DNA of 64,000 nucleotides from Ziziphus jujuba (taxonomy: Eukaryota > Streptophyta > Magnoliopsida > Rosales > Rhamnaceae), in assembly GCF_031755915.1 (NCBI RefSeq), contig NC_083386.1, positions 11,036,001 to 11,100,000 on the forward strand. The letters run 5' to 3'. Below the pieces are notes generated by a model, which saw only the letters and a program-made list of their open reading frames with translations, was not told where the DNA came from and did not search any database. This document shows, one piece after another, positions 37,647 through 48,996 of this stretch. Position 1 is the stretch's first letter; each line of letters starts with the position of its first letter. A program made the position numbers and the translations under genes.

Positions 37647-38934
37647 AGGGAAGTTCAAGTGGAGAAGGAAATGAGGAGTCGCTTTGGTCGTTTGGTTTTT
37701 GGGCGTCTTAAAAATTAAGGTTTTGAATTTTTTTGATCAAACTTGTTTGTCGTTTCGAAAGGACCTCATTCTTTTTGGAAGCTTCTATTTACCTTTTATA
37801 AAGATCTTTGTGGAAAGTCCAGTATTTATGGTCCTCAGTTCCCAACAAACCAATTGCAGTGGTAACTTAGCGAAAAAAGTCATATTCAATTTTTATATCT
37901 GAGTTTAAAGTTGAAGTTTGAATTTTGGCTGCCAAAAAAATTTGTAAAATTTTAAAATTTTCAAGGAAAAATAATAATAACAAGTTTTGTGTTTCTAGTA
38001 GGGATATTTTTTTATTTTGTTTTTAATTTCTCTTCCAGATGATGCTGTCTTAATATTGTTTGTTGAAAATTGACTAGTGTAATGAGTTGCTGTTATTGCC
38101 CTCTCCATTTGCATAATCTTACCATTGACTCCGGATTCTGACATATATAACGAAAACTATGGACTACATTAATCCATATTGACTGGAAGATCATTAATTG
38201 ATTAATATTATGGGTTTTTATAGTGCAAAAATTACTGTTTCCTTAAATGATGATTTTGATTTCAAATTTAAAAAATCAAAAACAATGAACAAAATGTTAT
38301 TATGCCCTTATGTTTCCTATTGGTTTTTAGTTTCAAAAAAGTCAAATCCAATTAAAAGTATACCAATTAATGTTAAGTCATATTAGCATGGATCCCATAT
38401 TAATAACAAATAGCTTACTTCCATTTCTGTGGTGTTACATTTGGTATTGGTATGTAAAGCATGATTATAAATATTGACAAAACATATTTTTCTATTTAAG
38501 TATAGACCATCTCTTTTATTGTAATTTGTAAATCCAATTTTACTGGTTAATTTTCTGGTTTATTAAAAAAATTGATGATTTCGAAGCAAAAAAGAAGAAA
38601 TATTAAAGAATAAAGAATTAAGAATGAAATTCACCAAAATTAAGAATAACAATACTTTGACGAATAAGTGCAATGATATATTTTTCTAGCAAACATAAAC
38701 GGATGAAAATAAAATTAAAAGGAAGCATTTAAGATCGAGTGTCTTGGAAACATATTAATGAGCTGTTTGCAATTTAAATTAAAAATAAATAAAAAAGGAA
38801 AAAAGGAAGAAGAAGAAGAAGAAGATATATTAAGAGAAAATCCGCGTTACTTGCATGTGAACTTTTGATCTCATTCTAGAACATGTGATTTGAAGGGTAC
38901 TATTGTTATTAATATCCTATTCGATAGACCCCTT

Positions 38935-38965
<31 letters not shown>

Positions 38966-40390
38966 AAAAGAAAATGACTAGATAATTTTAAGAATTCATT
39001 TTTTATCATCATCTTCAGTCTTTATTTTTATATATTTCTTAGAAAGAGATTTCAAGCACCAAACTTGGAAAAACTTGCATACCCAAAATGTCAACTATGT
39101 AATGGCCTTATAGTCATTGCCTACGTATCAACACATCTTTACAACCACTTGGGAGTTGTAGCCCTCGTGTTTTTTAGAGAAAGTAAAAAGAAAAAGAAGC
39201 CGACAAATAACAGCTACGAAAAATAAAATTTTAAATCCCTACGGAAAAACTAGAGGAAATAAAAGAGAGCGACATTATTTTATCAAAGATTCTACTATTA
39301 TAGGGGAACATCTAGAAGACCATAAAAAAGTCTTCATTTTCTATAATTGTGGCGGCGACAAGAGGATAGGCAGGTAAAGTTGCAATTCTACATCCTTTGC
39401 CTAAAATGTTTTAAATGTTTGAAAGGAAAACAATTCACTTAAGACTTATCTCTTAAAAATATATATATATATATATATATATTTTATCATTATCAATGAA
39501 GACATAATATAATATTTTATTAAATCAATTAAAAACAAAAATTTTAAATATAAAATGAACTTGTAGGATATATCTTTTTCTCTAATGATCACCAATAGGA
39601 ATAAATAACATTTAAAAAAAAAAAAAAATGAAGAATCCATGTGGAGCTCCAATACTATATACTATATCACTTCTTTCTTTGCTGAAATCTTATTATATGA
39701 ACCTTGAAACAATTGTTGCCTACCAGCAACCCTTTTAAATCACATGGAATTAAATAGGGACAAAGATCAAAACCTCCGCCACCATAATAACAAAATCAGT
39801 AATATAATCAAAGCCTAGTATAAATTTATCTCGTAGCTGCATCATCCAGATTATAAATATCAAATCACAGTTCCGAATACTGGATTTATAACCTCTTGCT
39901 GCCAGGAATCTGAAATCATCAGTTCCATCCAACATTTCTTTGTAGGAATGCATTGAAGAAATAAGGAACATCTATTATATATTCTCTGCTTCATTCCACT
40001 TTGATTGAAAAACAACCATTCTTCGCTTTGCTTTGATCCAAAAACAACACAAGCCAAGTAACACTTTCAGCACAAAGTTCCAGAGTTGCTAAAGCACTTA
40101 AAAAGATTACTGAGCATTTTAAAGGCATCTGATTACATCAAAGAGTACAAAGTGCATAAGATTAAAAAAAATATACACATATCAAACCGATGCTTCATTC
40201 TTGCAACGGTGTTCGTGATTGAGCCACTGTCATGGTGGACCTCAACCACTAAAGAATGTGCAGATGCAAATGCAAATATGTATATGTATAGAAGCTACTG
40301 TATCTACATATACATATAAATCCTAGTTTACCAGTCCAAAGAACAGCTACCTAACAAAACTGTGCCAAGGCCTCTTGGATTATTAGGAAC
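37647..40390. other. Intergenic region between WAKL20 and the RCC1-repeat gene
   Basis: AT-rich DNA holding the WAKL20 promoter and the 3' flank of the RCC1-repeat gene. It includes a GAA run near 38808-38826, TA microsatellites at about 38936-38958 and 39459-39481, and an A-rich run near 39613-39629. I see no gene or transposon end. Confidence 0.55.
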
Positions 40391-43300
40391 TCAAGTAGGT
40401 GATTCTGATAGAAGAAGGGTATGCCACCAACCACAAGCCACGTTTCTAGGGATACCACCCTCGATAACAACTTGAGAAGGAATGTTGCGGTCAATTACAT
40501 CCCCCAAGCCAAGCTGCCAAGTGCATACAAAGACAATTTTTTAAGTATCAATGTGTCCGAAAAAGTACCAAGATGAGAGAACTAAAATAATGGGAAATGA
40601 AATTTGCTGTGTCTATTTCCAAGGCACTGTTAATATAAGAAGCAAAAGAGAAAAATTGTTTTGTACAAAGATGGTGTCCTGGTCTATTTATCTGTCAGAA
40701 TAAATATTACCTGGCCATACTTATTCCAACCCCAGCAGAAAACTTTGGCATCCGCTTCAAGCAGTAACAAGAATAACAAGTATCAGAATTGGCATTAAAT
40801 TGATGTAAATCCAAGGTTTAACATTTAGTCAACTGAAAGTAATTCCACACTCAAATTCTAAGAGGCACTGGCATAAATTAGACATACCTGTGATTATGGC
40901 ACTATGACGAGCCCCACAAGATATAATTTTTGCATGCATATTTTCCAGACTTGGAGAATCCAAAAGTCGCGGTAGAGTCTGGTTTAAAAATCAAGAATAC
41001 TCAAGTTAATTGCAATAAAATCAACTAATCCCAATTTAATTGTCAACTTGACAGTTATGTTGCAGCCTCGCAAAATTGTAGTAAATATTAAATAACAGTT
41101 CAGAGAACTGATGAAACATGACTAATCCAACATATGTAAACTTGGTTACCCACTTTAACATCCCATAGTAAGGGCATGGCAAATTATAATGAAAACAATT
41201 TCAAATGTAAACTAAAGCATCATATGTTTGGTAGCATTAAGATTTCTGGCATAAAGACACCATTGTTGCCTCTAATCTGGAAAAGGAAAAAAGCAGTCAA
41301 GCTAAATTGCAGATTAATATATAGTGTACCTCAGCTTGATCAGCTCCAGTTCCCAGCTGTCCAAACTGATTCCCCCCAAATGAATAAACATCACCATCTG
41401 CGGATATACAGACAGTGTGCCACAGTCCTGCAGCGACACCCTCAATACGGATTCCCAGTAAGGAAGATACACAAGTCGGGCTTAACTCATCATCTGTACT
41501 TCCTTGCCCACACTTGACCAAAACAACATGACAACAAAATCAGTTATACTCCTTTATCAAGATAATCCAAATACATAGAGTCACCAACAGAGTGTGAGAA
41601 AGTTGACATTAGAAAGGAATAGAATAGATTTATCCCTTGTTGAGTGAACCTCATCTTGAACATCACTGCTTTTTCTCCACCATTTCTACATTACCTACAT
41701 GTTGATCCTGAAGAATGGTTAATAGTAGGGAAACTCCAGGAAGTGTCAGGGATGGACAAAAGGATTAAAAAGTCAAACATGCTAGTCGAAGAAGTAGAGC
41801 ATATAATTAGGAATCTGTTTGCAAGCTCTGAAGCGATAATGGATGAGTTTCCTTTGCTAATCATCCTTAACGGCTTCACAATCAAGAAACCAATTATCAG
41901 GAAAATTGATTGCATAATATCTAAACAATGGTCTATAAGTTTAACAAGCCAGAATTTAAGCGAGCAGGAGAACGAATTACTAGCAAGAATCAGGCAAGAA
42001 TTCATGATATTTTGCTTGAAGCACTGTGCATCAATTGAGAAGGTTGGGAAATAAGGTTCTAATGAGCAACAGAGTATAGAAGAGATCAATATATGCCAAT
42101 CAATACCTGAGTCAAACTTTCAAAATAATTAAGACTGACCCTATTAAGAGTTAAACAGCATATTGAAGCATTGAAAGTCATCAAATTAGGAAGAAAATGT
42201 TCATCAGCATAGGAGTGGTAAGCATATATAATGTGCAAAAGCATTGTTAAAGAAGTATTACAAGAACAAAAATGTCGGTTGGTATGGATAGGACACCTGG
42301 AATAGGTTTCCACATAAATGAATCTCCATTTAGAGCAACAACAGTGAGCAAATTATCCACTTAGAAAACAAATTAAAGCAACAAACTTCTGTCCACATTA
42401 ACAAAATGTACAAATTAACTTACACATCTAGTTTGTTACATAGCAAAAATTGTATACCAAACTAAGAAAGCAGTATCAATAAGGAACTTTGAACGGAAAA
42501 AATCCACAAAAAAAACACATATCATACTAAAAATACACTAAATTCTATATACTAATTAAACAATAGCCAAATGAAATGGTAGAACCTAAACAGTGAATAT
42601 TTCTCTAAAAAAAGGTCAAAGTTAAGGCTTGGATGAGTAAGCCATCCAAAACAGAGACAGAGATAAAGAGGTACTGTGGAAATGCAGCAAAAATAGCAGA
42701 GAGGAAAAAGCATTTTGAGATTCTGAATAAAGCAAGGCAAGTAGAATTTGCAGAGGATGAATCAATTAACTTGAGAAATCACAGATGCATGATAACTCAC
42801 CTGTCCGTAGAGCCCCCATCCAAAAGCAAGAAGTGCTCCAGCATCTGATTCAGATAAATGTTGTTATTATTATGTGAAATATTCATAAAAAATTAAAAAA
42901 TAAAAATAAAAATTAGTAACTCCATTTCTCAAGTTAGTATCCTAATACTACAAGTCATCGTGTATAAATAAGTTCAGAAATTATTTCTAGACAAAAGAAT
43001 TGTTAACTGTATATTTCAATCAGATCAATGGTTTTAGGACATTATTAAAGGTAACATCTAACTTCTTTTTTCATTTTCAATTTTTTTTTTTTTTTTTTTT
43101 TTTTAAAATTCAGGATTGAACCTTTAGCCTGAGTTGTGACAGATGATTCATGACCACTGGACTGTCCCTCTGGGACCATTTTCAATCAATTCATGAGCCT
43201 TAAAAATCCTTCTCGAAGTGATTTGTTAATTTTTCTTAGTACGCTTATTAATTATTTTACATGATAGCATATACAATTCATATTTTGTCAACCGCATAAT

Positions 43301-45911
43301 CCCAGTATACAAGTCGTTAGTGAATGCACTAGAGGACAAAAAATTGAAGCCTTTCACTCTGCCTGGATGTTTTTGCCCAAAATTCCAAAACCTAAGAACC
43401 TTGATAATGGGTTGCAAGCTATGTACTTATGCAAAGGTTTGAAAAACTTATATGATGTTGATGTTGTTATACACAAAGATGAAGAAAGAAACAAAAACAA
43501 AGATGAAATTACAGATCTACCTGTGATTACTGCACTGTGTCGTCCTCCACACGCAATCCCCTTCACGTAACTTCCAGGAGCTCTGTAACCCGGTCCCTCA
43601 GCTGTGCCTCCTCGAGACATTGTTGCAGATCTGTCCTTTCCATAAGCAGAGGATTCAATGCAAGGTATGGGATGAGGAGAGGACACCATGCGTATCCGGG
43701 AGCCTAAACCAAGCTGTCCTTCACCACCGTAGCCCCAACCCCACACCTGTCCTATATCTGAAACCTTGGGAAAATCAGCATACATCATATGTCTTGCGTT
43801 ACATAATAGATCTTCATAGCTTCTAACTTCATACTGCATACCAACCTATGTGACACCACCATAATGCAAAGAGACAATGCATCAAAATTGTGGCTTAGCG
43901 ACCACAATTATCAAGTACGCAGTCAATTACCTGATAATGCTAGAGTATGGCGTCCGCCGGCTGCAACTGAAGTTATTCTAACTCCTGGGGTCAGCGCCAC
44001 AAGACATGGCAATGCAGAGAGAGTTTCATCCCCAGTTGATGAGCTTTCAGCTGCTTGCTTTACTGAAGATATTCTTCTTCTCTTTGTATTTTCCTCTCCA
44101 CTTCCTCTAGCATCAGTACTAGAAACAATAGTGCCACTTGAACGTGAACCTTGAGAGCGAGGGCTAACTGCACCACAAGCATAGATACATTAGAAATCTA
44201 CAATTTCCTGTCATTTTCAAGAAAGACAGAAGCTAAATAAAACTACCTTGCTCTGTCAAGAAAGAGCTCTGCCTTTCAAATACATCCTTTTCAAAGCTTC
44301 CTACCACAGATGGATCTCCAAAGACCTTACCCGACGGAACACACTCTTTCCATCCCCATGTGTAAACTTCTCCGCTGTCTGCATAAAGCCCATCAAACTT
44401 GGTGAATGAGAGCAAATACAATACTAACTAAAGAACAAGCAAAGAGGGATCAATTTGTTTTTGTTTGTTATTTCAGTTACCTACCACTTGAACAAGGTGA
44501 TTCTACCATAAATATCTTGTATAATTGGTTTGCAACCCCTTGGCATATCTTAAAGAACTTAATTGTCAGTCCAATTAACTACCACTTGGATGCATTTGAC
44601 AACCTAGAGATGACTAGCATTGTACCTAAGTTTTCTCTCTTCACTCATTAGCTTAAGGAAACTATGTTTTCACCAAATATTCAATAAGGAAATTAATATA
44701 CCTGTAACTGCTACACAATGGGCCCAACCTGCTGCAGCCTTGAGTATAGAAGCTTCAGTTGGGAGGGGGAAAGGTTCTGGAGTTTCCTGGAAAGTAAATT
44801 AAGAAAACACCTGTAAGTTTTTCCTTTTCAAAAAATAAGTATAATAATAAAAGACAGTATTATATAGTGCTGCACTACCCCATGCTTCCCAGATGTGACG
44901 TAGCTCTGACCTAGATCATCTGTCGAACCCCATGTAATGAGCTTCCCAGACTCTGATAGGAAAAACCAAAAGAAAATAAAAACAAATTTACTTTGCAATC
45001 CACGTAGAGGAGGATGAATACTGAAATAGCTAAACTCAAGATTACAAGATGCAAATATACAGACAGCCTAATAAAAGTAAGACTACCAGATTATCCAAAA
45101 ATTGGAAACACTTGTTTCAGTAGCATTAACTCAATAGAAGAAACTAAATTACTCAATACTAACATATTCAACAAGAAAAAAAAAAAAAAAAAAACAAAAA
45201 AACGAAAAAACGAAAAACGCAAGTTATTTCCCTCGATAAATAAAACAGAGAAAAATTTTCAGAAAGCAAACTTTTCAAGGATTCAGGTATTGCCTAAAGG
45301 GTAAGCTTTACAAATAAACAAAAAAAAACTCAAGTCCAATAAAATTAAAAATCTCAACAGTTTTAAAATGTAAACAAATAGGCAACTTTAATTAAAGCAA
45401 TTTAACCACCAAGTCAACCAGATACAGGGAGAGAGAAAACAACTTATTTTCTCTTGACTCTTAATCAAATTCCTAATCAGAAAAATCAACTGGAGACATT
45501 TGATAGACATCTTTTACTTTCTGTTGTTTTACCACATTATCACGGCAACCAAAGAGAGGAATAAAAAAGCCATTGAATGCATATTGCTCCTATCGACTAA
45601 CCCAAGCAAACAGCATTCTAAATTTCGAGAAATCCACAATCTCGTCAACAATCGAAAAAAATAATAATAATCATAATCACCGAGAGTCAAAGATCGAGAA
45701 AAGCACCAGAAATGGCCATGGCGAAACCGCAACCTCCACCACAAACATCCCTCCAAGAGTAAGAAGCAGGAGTCCGTACGACTGTAGGGGATAAAAGCGG
45801 AGACCTATGAGGTAAAGCTCCAGGAAGATAACCCCACATGTATACCACTCTCTCTGCACTCTCTTTCTCTTCCATTTTCACTTCCTCATCTCTATTCCCA
45901 TCGCCATACAT
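40391..45911 (-). CDS. RCC1-repeat (regulator of chromosome condensation) family protein, 484 aa, 11 exons
   Basis: This is a beta-propeller protein built from RCC1 repeats. Minus-strand exons: 45911-45707, 44952-44879, 44786-44702, 44378-44247, 44167-43931, 43757-43521, 42844-42801, 41512-41330, 40978-40888, 40754-40711, 40513-40391; they join in frame to 1455 nt. Blade signatures recur: GKLITWG, AAGWAHCVAVT, GEVYTWGW, AAGGRHTLALS, VWGWGYGGEGQLGLG, CGGRHSAVIT, AFGWGLYGQ, AAGLWHTVCIS, SFGGNQFGQLG, CGARHSAIIT, FCWGWNKYGQLGLG and CGWWHTLLLS. A serine-rich, basic insert (about residues 170-215, with KRRRISS) interrupts the propeller and could be a nuclear localisation signal. It lacks the repeated GWRHT motif of the UV-B receptor UVR8, so it is another family member of unknown role. 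The start is the first ATG after a CA-repeat leader; the frame stays open upstream. Confidence 0.9.
41644..42054 (+). other. 136-codon antisense ORF inside RCC1-gene intron 7
   Basis: On the strand opposite the RCC1-repeat gene, intron 7 (41513-42800) holds an open frame of 136 codons with a balanced, charged composition (for example EEVEHIIRNLFASSEAIMDE). I do not recognise the protein. It opens with GTG, not ATG; the first ATG lies about 36 codons in. Plant introns are T-rich, so their antisense strand is A-rich and can yield spurious charged ORFs. It could be a captured gene fragment, a nested gene exon or chance. Confidence 0.3.
43082..43176 (-). mobile_element. Very short tRNA-derived SINE in RCC1-gene intron 6, with 10-bp target duplication
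   Basis: Read on the minus strand, a head beginning GTCCCAGAGGGACAGTCC contains an A-box-like CAGTCCAGTGG and a perfect Pol III B-box GGTTCAATCC. It ends in TTTT and then an A tail of about 23. The whole insert is 95 bp. It is flanked by perfect 10-bp direct repeats CATTTTCAAT (43072-43081 and 43177-43186), the hallmark of target-primed reverse transcription. The body is little more than the tRNA-like head. It is in the same orientation as the host gene. Confidence 0.8.
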
Positions 45912-46041
45912 GGCGCTTAAACACCCGAGATAAGAAAAGAAAATGGAAAGAAAAACAAAAGATAAAAACAAAAAAGAGAAAGAATTTCTTTTTGTGATTT
46001 TTCCTGCGTTTTCTGTTCGGAGAGAGAGAAAGAGAAAGTGA

Positions 46042-46042
<1 letters not shown>

Positions 46043-46072
<30 letters not shown>
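46043..46072. repeat. (TG)15 microsatellite in the RCC1-gene leader
   Basis: A pure TG run about 130 bp upstream of the start codon. On the gene strand it is a CA repeat, which keeps the frame open and gives an apparent His-Thr run that is not protein. Confidence 0.8.
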
Positions 46073-46076
<4 letters not shown>

Positions 46077-46199
46077 GTGAGATTTGGTTGTTCTGAGAGT
46101 GCGTTTCTTGGAAAGTAGCCCTAAACTCTTTGCTCTGGCTTTGGCATAAAAAAGGGGCCGTATCATTTTCAAGAAAATGGAAGTGCCACGTAGGATGAT

Positions 46200-46402
46200 C
46201 ACGTGGGTTTATTGGACACGTGGCGCTATATGGACCGGTAGATGTCTCGTTCGTTGCTAGCCAGGAGTTCCCCGGAAGCTTCTGGAAGGTCAGGTTCTTC
46301 TCGGACTCCAGAGGCTATGAGTAGGTGCTGGCGTGTCTGCTACCATATTTTGCCACGCGTAGACTTCAAACCCAATGTCCAATCATTATGTGTAGCCACG
46401 TG
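46200..46402. promoter_or_regulatory. G-box/ABRE cluster upstream of the RCC1-repeat gene
   Basis: Three CACGTG palindromes lie in about 200 bp (46200-46205, 46217-46222, 46397-46402). Their contexts include CACGTGGG, ACACGTGGC (a consensus ABRE) and CCACGTGTC. GCCACGTAGG (about 46186) and CCACGCGT (about 46354) are near-matches. They sit 290-490 bp upstream of the ATG. bZIP and bHLH/PIF factors bind such sites, so light or ABA control is plausible but inferred. Confidence 0.6.
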
Positions 46403-48858
46403 TCGTTTTTCCAATTGTGCTCTCGGACGATGTCCTGAGGACCTCAAAGAATTGTGTGGGCCATCCTTTCAATCATACCGTTGTTCGTTTTGATGCGAGT
46501 TTTGTCCATCTAAAAAAGTTGCTTCTAACTGACCAAAATAATAGTGATATTAATAATAACTATAACGTGCTCATCTACCAATAAATAAATTTCTCTCTAA
46601 TTTTTACAATTGAAAAAAATAGTTAAATATATTATTTGTTTGTTTTTTTTGGTAACCATTATTTTATTTTATTGTTTCTAACCATTATTTTATTTAATAA
46701 CATAAACTTGTAAATCTTGCACAATAAGAAACAATGTCTAAATGTGATATATTTTATAAACATTAATTTTGTTAGAGGTATTAAAAATATTAATTCTAGA
46801 TTCTTATACACTTTAAACTTTTTTTAAGAACAGTTGCCGAACTTGGCACATTTTCAAAAAGTGTTTGAATAATTTTTATAGGTAATTCCTATCTTTAAAA
46901 GCATTTATATTTAAAGTCAATAAAAAATTATTTTTTGAAAAATATCTTTAAAATAGAAGAAGCAAAGGCAAAAGTAAAAATTATGCTAAATAAGATATGC
47001 TTAATCAAGATTTATTGTAAACTTAAAAATCAAGTACAATCACCCTTTTTATGTCAAGAACTTGTGCGAATGCACCTATTATGTGTAATTTGGTCTCTTT
47101 GAGAGGTTTATTCTTTCTTCTGGCGTTAATTATGAATTTTAACCCCACCAGCTACACACACACACTTAGAAATTTTACATATACGTGTTTTTTTCCAAAT
47201 TATATTTGGCATATGTTCCATCTTGATCAACAATAAGCTTCTAAAAACTATAACACGTAATATTTAGATATTAGTGACATGATAATAAGTTATTATAATA
47301 TTTAAAGTAAATTATTTGACTTAGGAGATAATTAAGAATATCATTAATTAATTAATTAATTAAGTTGTAAGGAGCAAAATTAAAGTTACTTTATTTATTT
47401 TCTATCAAGTCGCTTCGACAATTGGTTATCTAATTACAAACCAAATCTCTCTCAAACAATATTTCAAATATATGTCTCACAAAGTGGATTCATAATATTG
47501 TTGTGAAAATTTGGTAAATTCCGAAAAAAATAAAATTTAAATTGCAGCAACATAGCAAATAAAAGTAAATAAATAATGGAAAACTTCATCATATATTGAT
47601 TCTTGATAGATAATACAACCTGCTGTAATTTTACATAAGAATTTGGTAACAACGGTCTTTTGATTTAATAGGTCAACAAAAACATTAAAACAGTGAGTTC
47701 GAATGGTTTCATTGTAAAAATCACTTAAAACAAATTATGCAATCTCATCATTGAAACATAGAAGCCCAAGAAATGAATTACCCTATTATGCCAAATCCAC
47801 ATGTAATTATTATTCCAATAGAACATGCCTACGTTTATAATAACAAAGAGTAAAAGCCATTTGTAGCTTATGACATTATTCAAGTTAGGACTTCTAAAAG
47901 TGAAAAAATATCCAAATTTGGTAACATAAGAAACGCTTGCTTTTATAAGGAACATAATTTTGATAGAGAAATTGAACAAGGAATGCTAGCGTTTGGAAGA
48001 ATTGAATGCATAAGTAGTTTATAAGTAACAAACTTTAAATGCTAACATTAAGTTTAAAATTTTAATCCTTTCAAAAATTAACATTTCAGTCAAGCAAGAG
48101 TGCTAATAGGGTTACTTATTATTCTCTTTTATTTTTATAAGAATTTTCGTATAGAAACATTTTAGGTGAAACAAAATTAGAATTAAGAAGCTCTCTAAGT
48201 CAATTATAGTAAATATTCCATTGGCTTAGTTGCTTTTACAATTCAAAGGGCACAAAACGTGACATTTTAGTCGACTTCTCTTAAATGACTTATTATGACA
48301 ACAATTAACATGACAATTCATAAAGCAATAAAAAAGATTTGAAAATTTTTATTTGAGTTTGATTGAAATTGTTTGTGCATTAGAATGTATGGTCATTATT
48401 ACTCTTCGAACTGTATTGTCTTTATCGTATATTTGAAGCTAAATAATTCAAATTCAAGATTTCATATATATGTGAATAATATTACTAGACAAATAAATTA
48501 TACCAAATCAAAGTCGAAGTGGAAGCCAGTGAAATATAGGACCCTGATATATTCTTTTAACAACGACATATGTTGTTTATTGGCCAAAAAGGTATTCATG
48601 ACATGATAATATTATATTAAAGACTATTATAACAATAGTTAAACTTAATTAATTAAACTGAATTTATATTTTAGAAGTTGTTTTTAAAAATTGATATCAT
48701 AGGTAATTTAGTATTGAATATATAATATAATCATGTTAATTGACTAATATGTTTATATGTTTATTCCCTGAGAATCCATCATAAAATAGTTTTTTTTTTT
48801 TCCTTTTTTTGGCTAAAAAATAATTTCACTCAAGAGTAGGAAAACAACCGGAAAGTAA
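46403..48858. other. Intergenic region, no gene recognised
   Basis: AT-rich non-coding DNA. It includes an ATTA/TTAA run near 47345-47365 and a T run near 48789-48809. No reading frame stands out beyond background. Confidence 0.5.
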
Positions 48859-48996
48859 GAAAAAGGAAAGATGGCATGAGAAAGTACACAATTTTAAATC
48901 TGTAGAAAAAGGAAAGATGGCATGAGAAAGTACAAAATTTTAAAACTGTAGAAAAAGGAAAGATGGCATGAGAAAGTACAAAATTTTAAATATGTT
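48859..48996. repeat. 46-bp tandem repeat, 3 copies
   Basis: Three consecutive 46-bp units start at 48859, 48905 and 48951. Each begins GAAAAAGGAAAGATGGCATG, continues with AGAAAGTACA and ends in an AAATTTTAAA-type stretch. Copies 1 and 2 differ at about two positions, and copy 3 diverges only near its end, so the array is recent. Confidence 0.85.

Noticed and set aside
34656..37718. Several reading frames on the plus strand opposite the WAKL20 gene
   Set aside because: They are antisense shadows of the GC-rich receptor and kinase exons. No domain is recognisable, and the minus-strand model is complete.
40391..45911. Assignment of the RCC1-repeat gene as UVR8
   Set aside because: The repeated GWRHT motif of UVR8 is absent, and a serine-rich insert not found in UVR8 is present.
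45912..46202. Upstream extension of the RCC1-repeat protein with a His-Thr run
   Set aside because: The frame is open only because of a CA microsatellite in the leader. The plausible start is the ATG at 45911, followed by hydrophilic sequence and the first blade.
47690..47725. Possible tRNA B-box (GAGTTCGAATGG)
   Set aside because: The final CC is missing, there is no A-box at the right distance and no cloverleaf can be drawn.
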